64,000 bases of DNA. Source: an uncultured Methanoregula sp. (GTDB lineage Archaea > Halobacteriota > Methanomicrobia > Methanomicrobiales > Methanospirillaceae). The translations under genes and the position numbers were made by a program. Every line of letters starts with the position of its first letter. The first letter of the stretch is position 1. The stretch lies in the NCBI RefSeq assembly GCF_963667735.1, contig NZ_OY763919.1, forward strand, positions 1,923,539-1,987,538, written 5' to 3'. The notes beneath the pieces are model-generated. The model had not been told where the DNA came from, did no database searches, and worked only from the letters and a program-made list of their open reading frames with translations. Below, piece after piece: positions 56,318-64,000 of the stretch.

Positions 56318-57499
56318 ATGACCTATGACAGTGCACTGCTCCTCATCGACGATGATCCCGAGTTTCTGAACGTAAGTGTCCATTTTCTCAAAGATCGCGG
56401 TTTCTGGGATATAACAACAACCCGGTCCTCAAAGGAAGCCCTCGCCCTCATCGGTACCCGGACTTTCGATGTCATTATAGCCGATTACGAGTTGCCCCCG
56501 GGGCAGAACAGCATCCATCTCTTAAAAACACTGAAATCTCAGGGAAACGAGACGCCGTTCATCATCTTCACGGGAAAGAGCCGGGAGGAGGTTGCAATCG
56601 AGGCGCTCAACAATGGTGCGGCCTATTACCTCCAGAAAGGCATCGAGATCGAGGTCCAGTACGCAGAACTCCACAACATGATCATGCAGCTTGCTGAGAA
56701 GAAGCGGGCAAAGGAGCGGGTCCTGCGGCAGGAAGTCGAACTCCGGTTGAAGAATGAGGAACTCGAGTCGTTCTGCTATTCCATATCCCATGACCTGCGG
56801 GCCCCGCTCCGGGTGATCGATGGCTATTGCGCATTCATCCTGGCCAAAGCCGGCAGTGATCTGGATCCCGGAATCCAGAGCTATCTAAACGGTATCCAGG
56901 GAGCAAGCACAAAGATGAACACCATGATCGAGAGCCTGCTCAAATTCTCCCGGGCCGGCAGGCTCGCGCTCGACTGCCAGGAAGTGAACCTCTCAAAGAT
57001 CACCTGGGAGATCATAGCCCCTCTCCGGGAGCATAACCCGGACCGGCAGGTGACGGTGGATATTGAAGACGGGATGGTGGTACATGCGGACCGGACCCTC
57101 ATTTCCATGGCTCTGCAGAACCTGATCGATAATGCCTGGAAATACACCGGTAAGACGAACCAGGCCGAGATCTCCATCAGCATGAAAAAAGAGAACGATC
57201 TGACGATAATCGCTATCCGCGACAACGGGGCCGGGTTCAATGCCGATCAGGCTGAAAATCTCTTTCACCCGTTCACCCGCTTCCATACGGAATCCGAGTT
57301 CCCGGGCACCGGCATCGGGCTTGCCACCGTGCACCGGATCATCGAGCGGCATGGCGGGCGCATCTGGGCAGAGAGTCAGGCCGGAAACGGGGCCATGTTC
57401 TCGTTCACCCTTCCGGTCTGCAGGAATATGCCGGGCAGGAATCCCGATGCCTTTGGGAACCCTCAGGCCTGCCCGGAAACGGGTACCGGGAAAAAATGA
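56318..57499 (+). CDS. Receiver-histidine kinase hybrid
   Basis: 393 residues. The N-terminal receiver domain has D56 (VIIADYELP) and YLQKG. HisKA has its phospho-accepting His at about 158 (SISHDLRAPLR), and the HATPase domain has LIDNAWKYTG, IRDNGAGFNADQAENLFHPF and GTGIGLATVHRI. It is soluble and probably phosphorylates a receiver such as the one in the chemoreceptor before it. The start was set at 56318 because of the CGGGAG before it. Confidence 0.9.
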   Translation: MTYDSALLLIDDDPEFLNVSVHFLKDRGFWDITTTRSSKEALALIGTRTFDVIIADYELPPGQNSIHLLKTLKSQGNETPFIIFTGKSREEVAIEALNNGAAYYLQKGIEIEVQYAELHNMIMQLAEKKRAKERVLRQEVELRLKNEELESFCYSISHDLRAPLRVIDGYCAFILAKAGSDLDPGIQSYLNGIQGASTKMNTMIESLLKFSRAGRLALDCQEVNLSKITWEIIAPLREHNPDRQVTVDIEDGMVVHADRTLISMALQNLIDNAWKYTGKTNQAEISISMKKENDLTIIAIRDNGAGFNADQAENLFHPFTRFHTESEFPGTGIGLATVHRIIERHGGRIWAESQAGNGAMFSFTLPVCRNMPGRNPDAFGNPQACPETGTGKK

Positions 57500-57525
57500 T
57501 AGCTCGTTTATGACCCGGCAGTTTG

Positions 57526-58635
57526 TCAGCCATTCCAGCTGCGGTTCCCTTTCAGGCAGGCAGAGAGTTCAGCAAGCAGCGGGACTATGTCTGGCTCACC
57601 GGATAATCTCCGGGTCATGAGTTCCGCCAGGGAACCGTTCCTGATCCTGTGTTCAATCACGGGCAGGTACCGGCGCTCGTCAGCGGTTGCATTATCCCAT
57701 GCTGTGGAGTACAGGTTCTCAAGCTCCGGCCTCAGTTCCCCGGTTCCCTTCCGGATGGCCTGATCAATTTGGTCGAGCAGGACTCCCTCGTCCGTATCAA
57801 GGGAGAGATCCCTGCACCGGACAAGGGATCGGACAAAGGCGCAGACTGCCATATCCGAATGAATGCATTCCTGCTCATCCAGGGCTTTTATCTCCAGGCA
57901 GTTCCGGGAGAACCGGATGATGAGCCCCGAGGAGTTGACCCACTCCTCGCAGAGGATGCCTGCGTCATGCTCCCGCAATGCGGAGTAGACCTCTTCCTGT
58001 GCTGTGCGATAATCGGCCACACTCCGGATCTCCCGGGGCAGGATGTTGTTGCAGATCTGCGGGATCTCCTTCTGGTTCTCCCGGTAATAGATGAGCCGGT
58101 TGTCGCAGGAGCCGGTAAGGTGTCCTTCCACCATAGGGGAGGATGCCGTCACCGCGATGAGGTACGGGAGGAGGGAGCGGATCCGGTTGTGGGTTCTTAC
58201 CAGATCCCGCTCGCTATCATACGAAAGATTGATCTGGAGGGCCTGGATGTTCAGCCAGCCATGCTGGCGGATAGTGAAGAGCCGGTCATAGACTTCGTAG
58301 TATTCGCCTTCGTCATGGTCCCAGACACATGTCTCGTCCAGCCTGAGTGTCGGGTGCATGCCGAGACCGAGGAGCTGGTATTGATCCGGAAAAATATGAT
58401 AGAATTTACTGATGCCCTGCTGAATCCGGGTTTCCAGGTCCAGGAGTTCCGTGGCAGGATCCTCCGGAACAAATTCGAGTACCGTCTTCTGGAGTTCCTT
58501 TCCGAGTTTCACAGAGCCAAAGGGGATCTCGCTCTCGAACCGGCCGCAGATGGATTTGAGGATCCGGTCCGAGACCGGGAGGGGCCGGAAGCGGTTGTCG
58601 TTGATCGAGTACTCGTGCTCGGTGCCGATGGTCAT
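57526..58635 (-). CDS. GCS2-family glutamate-cysteine-ligase-like carboxylate-amine ligase
   Basis: 369 residues of the GCS2 fold: TIGTEHEYSIND (start of the first conserved strand, with the metal-binding Glu), VLEFVPEDP, LQINLSYDSERD and EIKALDEQE. These enzymes activate a carboxylate with ATP and join it to an amine. In this operon, with a RimK-like ATP-grasp and an RLAN protein, it probably builds an amide-linked peptide or modification rather than glutathione (inference). It is the last gene, three bases after the YkgJ gene. Confidence 0.82.
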   Translation of the reverse strand: MTIGTEHEYSINDNRFRPLPVSDRILKSICGRFESEIPFGSVKLGKELQKTVLEFVPEDPATELLDLETRIQQGISKFYHIFPDQYQLLGLGMHPTLRLDETCVWDHDEGEYYEVYDRLFTIRQHGWLNIQALQINLSYDSERDLVRTHNRIRSLLPYLIAVTASSPMVEGHLTGSCDNRLIYYRENQKEIPQICNNILPREIRSVADYRTAQEEVYSALREHDAGILCEEWVNSSGLIIRFSRNCLEIKALDEQECIHSDMAVCAFVRSLVRCRDLSLDTDEGVLLDQIDQAIRKGTGELRPELENLYSTAWDNATADERRYLPVIEHRIRNGSLAELMTRRLSGEPDIVPLLAELSACLKGNRSWNG

Positions 58636-58638
58636 GGA

Positions 58639-59136
58639 TCAGAGATATTGTCGCGGGATCTTCGCAACGAGCTCGGTCTCCGGCTCTTCGATTTGGCAGA
58701 TGACATCCAGTTCATCCTGCGGGAGGTGTGCTACCAGGTGCGTGATGTGGGTGACTGCCTGATTGTATTGCTGTTCATAGGCTTCCGGCACATCCTTGAG
58801 AAGGCGGACAATGGGGCAGATGCTCTCGAACTTGAGGAATATCTCGATCGTATCCCCTTTCACATCAAACGTGAACGGGCCTGCCCGGCAGGTCTCCGGT
58901 TTGATGGCATGGATCTGACACCTGCCGTTCTTCTGCAGGGTGCACTCCCCGTTCTCCTTTGACCGGACAAAGCGGTACCCGTCTTTTCCAATACAGTGGG
59001 CAAAGTCGCCTCCTTTCAGGATGATTGCAATACGTTCGGAACTCAGCGGGGGCTGTGCGCCGTCGCAGCAGTGCCCCCCGCAGGTGTGGCAGATCTCTTC
59101 TGCCTTCAAAAGCCAGTTGTCGGTCATGGTATTCAC
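58639..59136 (-). CDS. YkgJ-like cysteine-cluster protein
   Basis: 165 residues. The family signature is ICHTCGGHCC at the N-terminus, then CTLQKNGRCQIHAIKPETCRAGPF. The many cysteines probably bind zinc or an iron-sulfur cluster. Members are often encoded beside modification enzymes, but their chemistry is unclear. Its start overlaps the ATP-grasp stop as ATGA. Confidence 0.85.
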   Translation of the reverse strand: MNTMTDNWLLKAEEICHTCGGHCCDGAQPPLSSERIAIILKGGDFAHCIGKDGYRFVRSKENGECTLQKNGRCQIHAIKPETCRAGPFTFDVKGDTIEIFLKFESICPIVRLLKDVPEAYEQQYNQAVTHITHLVAHLPQDELDVICQIEEPETELVAKIPRQYL

Positions 59137-60005
59137 GCTGGTAACAGGTGGGAGACGATCTGCTCGAATACCCTTGGGTAGCAGTCGTCTTCCCCGCTCT
59201 CGATGGATGGGTTGTCGTTCACTTCGATCACGTAGGCATCGCCATTGTTGTTCTTGATATCAACGCCATAGAGCCCCCGGCCTATGGCATTGGCGGCATC
59301 GATCCCGAGCTGGATCACGTGCGGGGGGACTGCTTCGGGAGGCACGCTCTCGACCCCGCAGTAGACGATATGCCCGTTCACGGAAGCCTGGATCTTGAAC
59401 GTAACGGAGGGGATGGTATATTTACAGATATAGAGGAGTTTCCCGTCAAGGACGCCGACCCGCCAGTCGTATTTGCTCTCGATGTACTGCTGGACCACGA
59501 TCCAGTCCGAGAGCCGGTTGAACCGGTGGGCAACCCGGAAGAATTCAGCAATATCGCTGACCTTCTCGACCCGGAGCGAGAACGAGGTGGAGGGTTCCTT
59601 GAGGATGAGGGGGGTGCCGAGTTCATCGAACAGGCGGGTGACGCACTCCACGTTGAGATCCTGTTTGGACAAGAAGACCGTTTTGGGGAGCGAGACGCCC
59701 CGTCGGATCAGGTGCGAGTACATGTTGATCTTGTCCCCGCAGATCTGGATGGACTGCGGGTCGTCGATGACCGGGATATTGTAAAAACTTGCCATCCGGG
59801 CTGCCACATAGGTCACGTTCATCGGGTCGGTCCGGGCCCGGATGAAGAGGGCATCCATCTTTTTTATCTTGTTGATGTCCACGGGAAAGAGGAATTCCAC
59901 GTGATGGCCCAGGTTCTCGGCAACGTCCCGGCACCGGATTAAGGCATTGAGCTGCTCGGAGTTCGAGAGCGTCTTGCGGTCAACAAAGATGCCAAGCCTG
60001 CTCAT
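59133..60005 (-). CDS. RimK-like ATP-grasp ligase
   Basis: 290 residues. The fold has an N-terminal part with DALFIRARTDPMNVTYVAARMA, a central LILKEPSTSFSLRVEKV, and the metal-binding C-terminal GVDIKNNNGDAYVIEVNDNPSIESGEDD. The RimK family forms amide bonds using ATP, for example adding glutamate to a protein or making a peptide. Its start overlaps the RLAN gene by four bases, so the fusion seen in some bacteria (RLAN plus ATP-grasp) is here split into two coupled genes. Confidence 0.88.
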   Translation of the reverse strand: MSRLGIFVDRKTLSNSEQLNALIRCRDVAENLGHHVEFLFPVDINKIKKMDALFIRARTDPMNVTYVAARMASFYNIPVIDDPQSIQICGDKINMYSHLIRRGVSLPKTVFLSKQDLNVECVTRLFDELGTPLILKEPSTSFSLRVEKVSDIAEFFRVAHRFNRLSDWIVVQQYIESKYDWRVGVLDGKLLYICKYTIPSVTFKIQASVNGHIVYCGVESVPPEAVPPHVIQLGIDAANAIGRGLYGVDIKNNNGDAYVIEVNDNPSIESGEDDCYPRVFEQIVSHLLPA

Positions 60006-60802
60006 AGGAATTCCTGGTGGGAGATATAGGCATTCAGAAGCGCCCGTTCTTCAGCAGACATGCGCGTGTACTTTGTCGGGGAGAGTGACGAGAGCCGGAA
60101 CTGGTTTTCGCTCTGCACCATCACGATTGTTACAAGCGGCATGGCAAAGAGGCTGTACACATCCCGGGCAATGGCATTGATGGCTTCGGATCCCGTTGTG
60201 GTCCTGCCGAAGACCGAGATGCAGTGCCGGATCTCGGCATTGTCGGGAAGTTTCTGGTAACAGAACGGGTACTTGCCCTTGTTGGTGATGTGCTTGATCG
60301 CTTCCTTTGCTTTCTCGTTGTCGCTTACCACAAAGTAATCGGAGGTTGTGGCAAAGTAGTTCAGGCCGTACAGGATGGAGGGGAGGGGGGCGTAACCCTG
60401 CGAGATCTCCCAGTCGCAGATCGGGATGCCGGCAAGGTCTGCCCGCTCAAGGCAGACCGGTACCACATAGGCATCGAGCACCGCGTGGCTTGCGGGCCGG
60501 ACCTCCTTTCCTTCCAGCTCGTGCCGGAGGATGGTGTAATACGGCTCAGTTTTGTAAAAGTAACTCTCGCTGATGATATGGACCGTGCCGTCCCGCCAGA
60601 TGGCGACCTGCGAGTCCTTGAGAAGCGCCTGCTCTTTTTTTGCTGACAGCCGGCTGGTATGTTTCTTTGGCAGGAGACCGGCCGATCCGGGACCGGCCGC
60701 AGGTTCGTACTCCGCGTGGGGGACGAGCGGGACGCAGGAGAAGACAACTTCCCCTTCCATCAGGTTGCAGGCCTGGGGGTATTCACCCGGTCTATTGTTC
60801 AT
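60002..60802 (-). CDS. RLAN-like protein (RimK-like ATP-grasp N-terminal partner), stand-alone
   Basis: 266 residues. It matches the domain that often precedes RimK-like ATP-grasp enzymes (RLAN), judged by the helical stretch SRLSAKKEQALLKDSQ, DAYVVPVCLERADLAGIPICDWEI, QGYAPLPSILYGLNYFA and the conserved AIARDVYSLFAMPLVTIVMV. It probably binds the acceptor or helps the ATP-grasp protein encoded next. It is the first gene of the four-gene operon. Confidence 0.78.
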   Translation of the reverse strand: MNNRPGEYPQACNLMEGEVVFSCVPLVPHAEYEPAAGPGSAGLLPKKHTSRLSAKKEQALLKDSQVAIWRDGTVHIISESYFYKTEPYYTILRHELEGKEVRPASHAVLDAYVVPVCLERADLAGIPICDWEISQGYAPLPSILYGLNYFATTSDYFVVSDNEKAKEAIKHITNKGKYPFCYQKLPDNAEIRHCISVFGRTTTGSEAINAIARDVYSLFAMPLVTIVMVQSENQFRLSSLSPTKYTRMSAEERALLNAYISHQEFL

Positions 60803-61221
60803 CCGGCAATCATCCCGGAGTGCCCGCTTGCGGGAATAATACCGGGAAGGACCGGTTGCACCCTGCAGCGCAGCCTGGAAACCCTGGAGATCATACCGGT
60901 TATGAATTCCGGCACTATCACAAAAGAGGAAAGGAAGAACCGATGGTTCCCTTCATCATCGTCATCGTTATCTAAAGCCTCGTTCATGCGGAACACTAAT
61001 CCAATCATTGACGTTGGATTATCGATAACAGCTATAATCGCCTCCCCTATAATGAACCTTGCGCTTGGGGAGAAAATGAGCAGTGTGCATAAGCCTTCTT
61101 TCATAACGCACCTTTGGCCCTGGTGCGTTTTTGTCCAGCTGCACGTTATAATATCCGGCACCGGTTATCCGGGGGACCCTCAGGAACATTGATGTGGTTA
61201 TATCACCATCAGTAATCAACG
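60803..61221. other. 419-base divergent region
   Basis: The gap between the amidoligase operon and the HTH-CBS regulator. No supported gene. AT-rich stretches with TATA-like GTTATAATA (about 61144-61152) and GTTATATCA (about 61197-61205) precede the regulator gene, and the reverse strand has GTTATCGATAATCC for the operon. An imperfect CCAA...TTGG palindrome lies near 61000-61016. Confidence 0.4.
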
Positions 61222-61776
61222 ATGCATATCCCAACTCCCGAAGAACTCCGCTCACGCCGTGAGACACTCGGCATGAAGCAGACCGAACTCGCAAAACGCG
61301 CAGGGATCAGCCAGTCCATGGTTGCCCGGATCGAGGCCGGCAACGTGGATCCCCGGGTCAGCACGCTCAACAAGATAATAGCAGTGCTCAACAGCTCCGA
61401 GCCGCGGAAGATCCGGGCAATCCAGATCATGCATACGCCTGTTCTTTCCGTGCAGCCGGAGGACCCGATAAGCCGGGCTGTCGATATCATCGAGAAGAAC
61501 AATATCTCCCAGCTGCCGGTCATCGAGCGGGGGGTACCGGTCGGGTGCATCTCCGAATCGGTGATCGTCAAGGCCATCGAGCAGCAGCGGCTGCACAAAT
61601 CCCACCAGTTCTCGGTCCGGGATTTCATGGAGACCGGTTTTCCTACCGTGCCTCCCGACATGGATGTAGAGACCGTGATCAACATCCTCCAGCAGAATCA
61701 TGCCGTCCTGGTTGTGGAAGGCCGGCTCGTCCGGGGGGTCATCACCAAGCATGACCTGATCTCCCTCATTGTCTGA
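61222..61776 (+). CDS. HTH-CBS transcriptional regulator
   Basis: 184 residues. An XRE-type helix-turn-helix (LRSRRETLGMKQTELAKRAGISQSMVARIEAG) occupies about 1-60, then two CBS domains (about 68-120 and 130-184). CBS pairs bind adenosine nucleotides or S-adenosylmethionine. The protein probably senses energy or methyl state and controls transcription. It faces the amidoligase operon and may regulate it (inference). Confidence 0.88.
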   Translation: MHIPTPEELRSRRETLGMKQTELAKRAGISQSMVARIEAGNVDPRVSTLNKIIAVLNSSEPRKIRAIQIMHTPVLSVQPEDPISRAVDIIEKNNISQLPVIERGVPVGCISESVIVKAIEQQRLHKSHQFSVRDFMETGFPTVPPDMDVETVINILQQNHAVLVVEGRLVRGVITKHDLISLIV

Positions 61777-61808
61777 TTTTTTCTTATTTGGGCCGGATTG
61801 AACAAATC

Positions 61809-61816
61809 TTTATATG
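61809..61816 (+). promoter_or_regulatory. TATA box of the small membrane protein gene
   Basis: TTTATATG, about 60 bases before the ATG at 61870. Transcription should start near 61838. Confidence 0.5.
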
Positions 61817-61840
61817 GGAAAATCCCCGAGGTATCTTTGT

Positions 61841-61857
61841 CGTGGCCTCATGCCACG
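61841..61857 (+). promoter_or_regulatory. Small hairpin in the leader of the small membrane protein gene
   Basis: CGTGGC and GCCACG form a six-base-pair stem around CTCAT, ending just before the GGAG ribosome binding site. It could influence translation or be an RNA processing site. Confidence 0.35.
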
Positions 61858-61869
61858 CGGAGTTTTACC

Positions 61870-61971
61870 ATGGCAGAAGAATCAGGCGAAATCAGCAGTA
61901 CGACGGTGATCGGTATCGGGATTGTCATATTTGTCGTCATTGTAGCGGTCTGGTACCTTTTCCTGAAATAA
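61870..61971 (+). CDS. 33-residue single-helix membrane protein
   Basis: The frame runs from an ATG with GGAG seven to ten bases before it to TAA. A short polar N-terminus (MAEESGEISST) is followed by a strongly hydrophobic helix of about 20 residues and a final Leu-Lys. Its own TATA box and leader hairpin support it as a real gene. Such small proteins often fit into larger membrane complexes. No homology can be stated from sequence alone. Confidence 0.6.
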   Translation: MAEESGEISSTTVIGIGIVIFVVIVAVWYLFLK

Positions 61972-61998
61972 ATCAGAATCTTTCCCGCTTTTTTAAAA

Positions 61999-62667
61999 TC
62001 AGAGTTTTGAGACCAGGTCCCGGAGAACGGTTCCCGGCTCTTTGGATTTGACCACGCTTGACGCGAGCAGGACCCCGTCGGTCCCGAGATCAATGGCAAT
62101 TTTCACGCATTCCCCGCTCTGGATGCCGGCTCCCGTGAGCACTTTCACATTCGGGTTGACTGCACGGACGGCAGCAACGGATTTTCTGATAATATCCGGG
62201 TTGGCTTTCGAGACCGAGACCCCGCTCCCGATGAGTTCGGGCGGCTCGATGGCAACATAGTTCGGCCCAAGGGCCGCTGCACCGGCGCTTGTTGCCTCGT
62301 TGTTCGTGCAGACCACCGAGATGAGCTTGGCCGCCGCAAGTCCCCGGACCGAGGATTCGATCTCGGCTATGGTCAGGCGCCGCTCGGAATGGTTGACGAG
62401 CGAACCGGCTGCTCCTGCAGTCCGGATAGCTTCGACTGTGAGATGACCGGTGTTTGCTCCCGGCTCGCAGCCGTCAACGTGCTGGGCATAGACCGGGATG
62501 GCGAAATGGTGGGCAAGCGGATGAAGATCGATAAAGGACGGGGCAAGGCCTATTGTGACCCCGCTCTCCTGCATAACACGCTGAGCTTCGTTGGCTATCA
62601 GGTGGGCCCGGTTGCCCATGCCTTCCTTGTACGTCTTCAAGTTTACCAGAACCAGGGGTGATGTCAT
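61999..62667 (-). CDS. tpiA: Triosephosphate isomerase
   Basis: 222 residues, the shorter archaeal type, from the ATG at 62667 with GGAGACGG before it. [11 protein letters not shown] carries the substrate-binding Lys, [10 protein letters not shown] the catalytic His and [12 protein letters not shown] the catalytic Glu. LTGAGIQSG and GVLLASSVV close the phosphate site. It interconverts glyceraldehyde-3-phosphate and dihydroxyacetone phosphate and completes the gluconeogenic set at 44.7-51 kb. Confidence 0.95.
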   Translation of the reverse strand: MTSPLVLVNLKTYKEGMGNRAHLIANEAQRVMQESGVTIGLAPSFIDLHPLAHHFAIPVYAQHVDGCEPGANTGHLTVEAIRTAGAAGSLVNHSERRLTIAEIESSVRGLAAAKLISVVCTNNEATSAGAAALGPNYVAIEPPELIGSGVSVSKANPDIIRKSVAAVRAVNPNVKVLTGAGIQSGECVKIAIDLGTDGVLLASSVVKSKEPGTVLRDLVSKL

Positions 62668-62754
62668 TTTCCGTCTCCTTTCTCGTCCCGTTGACAGGGA
62701 CATGGTATGACAATTATATATCTGGCCCGGGCAGGATGAAAATTGTTGCCCCTC

Positions 62755-64000
62755 TTATTCCTTAAGCCCGCGGAGGAGGTGCCCGGCCGTTATCCCGCCC
62801 GCTGAGATCTGCCGTGCTTTTTCCTTGAGAGCCGCAAGCGTCGGGTCGCCGGGGGCCGATGTTACGGAATTGGTCCGGTCAACCGCGGCCCGGTACAGGG
62901 CGGTCATCTCCTTCGTATACCGTGCAGGTTTCCCGCGTGCGTCAACGGCCACTTCGCGGATCCCCGCTGCCCGTATCGCGGGAAGGTGATCGAGCAGGCA
63001 GAGTTCAGCGGAATTGCCAATCCAGGTCCGGCAGCTCCCGTCAGACCGGACCGGGAATACCCGGCCGGTCTCATCCCGGAGTCCAAGGAAACCGGCCTGA
63101 AGTCTGCCTGCATCGCTCGTCCTCTTCGGGCAGGTATCCGGAACCAGGCGCGGGATGCAGTCGTCCGTGATCATTGCCTCGGCTGCTCCCTGGACAACAA
63201 GGGAAAAATCCGGGGCGGTACCGGTGGCTTCTGCATGGAGAACGAGAGTCCGGATCTCATCAAGGGAGAGTTCGGAAGAGAGCGTGAGACTCCGGAGGAG
63301 GGCACCTTCGGATCCCGCTGCAGCATGGTTGAAGATGTTCAGCCCGGGACCGCCAGAGAGTGCAAGCCGGGGAAAAGTGCCGGAAAGGAAAAGAGCTGCC
63401 CCAAAATGCTCCACCATGCATTCCTCCAGACCTTCCAGGATGAGTAGGGGCAGGAGGGGAAGCACGGCCTCCAGGTACGCGTTGCGGGTGATCCGGGGCA
63501 GTTTCCAGACAAACCGGCAGCCGGACTGCCGGCAGATCGCGAGCGCTCTTTCCAGCTGCTCCCCCACCGGCAGCGGAGGTGAACGGGCCTGGCAGAGATG
63601 GTGCGGCATCGGGAAGTCGGGTTCAAAGCATAGGATCTGGGCGCCGGATTCCGCTGCTGCGCTCACCCCGTCGAGCGTATCGGTATACACGGCAAGGCGG
63701 AGAGCAGAATTATCATGGGAAACGTTGGTTGACATGGCTTCCGCTTCCTTGTACCGGATGCGGAAGGCATCTCCCCGTGCCCGGGCTTCCGCCACTGCTT
63801 CCGGTGCCGGCAGGGATGCCCCGATCAGCGCCTCCTCAGCAGCTGCCAGGATGTCGCGCCGGACCTGGTTGATCTTCGCTACCGGTGCAAACCGGTCCCC
63901 TGCATACAAAAGGGAGATCTCCCGGATAATAAACGGGGAACCGCCGGTCTTTTGGAGCTGCTGCAGGAACATCTCCTTTGTAAGCGGCTGCGACCGGGCC
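62755..64000 (-). CDS. U32-type peptidase / DUF3656-like protein, C-terminal part (cut by window edge)
   Basis: The reverse-strand frame is open to the right edge. The residues beyond the first Met (LTKEMFLQQLQKTGGSPF) continue a U32-family motif, so the start lies outside the window. The C-terminal half holds DNSALRLAVYTDTLDGVSAAA, ITRNAYLEAVLPLLPLL, LALSGGPGLNIFNHAAA and VRSDGSCRTWIGNSAELC, like collagenase-related U32 enzymes. Family members help modify rRNA or tRNA (RlhA, TrhP) or act as proteases. No function is certain for this one. Confidence 0.7.
   Translation of the reverse strand, partial: ARSQPLTKEMFLQQLQKTGGSPFIIREISLLYAGDRFAPVAKINQVRRDILAAAEEALIGASLPAPEAVAEARARGDAFRIRYKEAEAMSTNVSHDNSALRLAVYTDTLDGVSAAAESGAQILCFEPDFPMPHHLCQARSPPLPVGEQLERALAICRQSGCRFVWKLPRITRNAYLEAVLPLLPLLILEGLEECMVEHFGAALFLSGTFPRLALSGGPGLNIFNHAAAGSEGALLRSLTLSSELSLDEIRTLVLHAEATGTAPDFSLVVQGAAEAMITDDCIPRLVPDTCPKRTSDAGRLQAGFLGLRDETGRVFPVRSDGSCRTWIGNSAELCLLDHLPAIRAAGIREVAVDARGKPARYTKEMTALYRAAVDRTNSVTSAPGDPTLAALKEKARQISAGGITAGHLLRGLKE

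Noticed and set aside
1..64000. tRNA, rRNA, IS elements or integrases
   Set aside because: I saw no tRNA arm pattern, no rRNA segment and no transposase or integrase motif while reading both strands. A covariance-model search would be needed to be sure.

Overview
The window looks like a chromosome segment of a methanogenic archaeon of the order Methanomicrobiales, most like Methanoregula and its relatives. This is an inference from gene content, not from a marker gene. The supporting signs are archaeal TATA boxes about 25 bases before the inferred transcript starts, GGTGA ribosome binding sites, a two-domain Cdc48 ATPase, a cupin-type phosphoglucose isomerase, the archaeal bifunctional FBP aldolase/phosphatase, an archaeal phosphoribulokinase and an archaeal RecJ-like DHH protein. 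Soluble PAS-rich sensors are abundant. I found no rRNA, tRNA, CRISPR array, transposase or integrase.

Layout. 1-10.2 kb: the end of an EamA-type transporter, a membrane-anchored double winged-helix regulator facing a secreted protein, a run of exported proteins and lipoproteins with internal duplications, adenine deaminase and another lipoprotein. 10.4-18.1 kb: a ParA-like ATPase, a soluble chemoreceptor, CheW, a second soluble chemoreceptor and CheR, a likely cytoplasmic chemosensory cluster with its own positioning ATPase. 18.1-31.6 kb: small proteins, a RecJ-like protein, an operon of radical SAM enzyme, UPF0200 kinase-like protein, TIM-barrel protein and RNase Z, then ThiC, Cdc48 with Hsp20, and an ADP-forming acyl-CoA synthetase.

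31.9-51.0 kb is a central carbon and glycogen locus. It holds pyruvate phosphate dikinase, 4-alpha-glucanotransferase, two GH57 enzymes, glucan phosphorylase, a GT4 glycosyltransferase, phosphoribulokinase, 6-phosphofructokinase, cupin phosphoglucose isomerase, class I FBPase, a class II aldolase-like protein and the bifunctional FBP aldolase/phosphatase. Together these could make PEP from pyruvate, run the hexose-phosphate pathway both ways, store and mobilise an alpha-glucan, and feed ribulose bisphosphate to a Rubisco pathway encoded elsewhere.

51.0-57.5 kb holds an LSm protein, a winged-helix protein with a cysteine cluster, a REC-PAS-PAS-diadenylate cyclase fusion, a REC-PAS-chemoreceptor and a REC-histidine kinase. 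57.5-60.8 kb is a tight four-gene operon (RLAN protein, RimK-like ATP-grasp, YkgJ cysteine cluster, GCS2 ligase) that probably makes an unknown amide-linked product or modification. The window closes with an HTH-CBS regulator, a 33-residue membrane protein too short for most gene callers, triosephosphate isomerase and part of a U32 peptidase.

The most unusual signals are: two genes, ParA and radical SAM, whose essential N-terminal motifs lie upstream of any ATG, GTG or TTG and that appear to start at ATA or ATC four bases after GGTGA; the predicted c-di-AMP synthase fused to a receiver lacking its phospho-acceptor Asp; the ParA/soluble chemoreceptor cluster; the split amidoligase operon; and a perfect 19-base inverted repeat between convergent genes.
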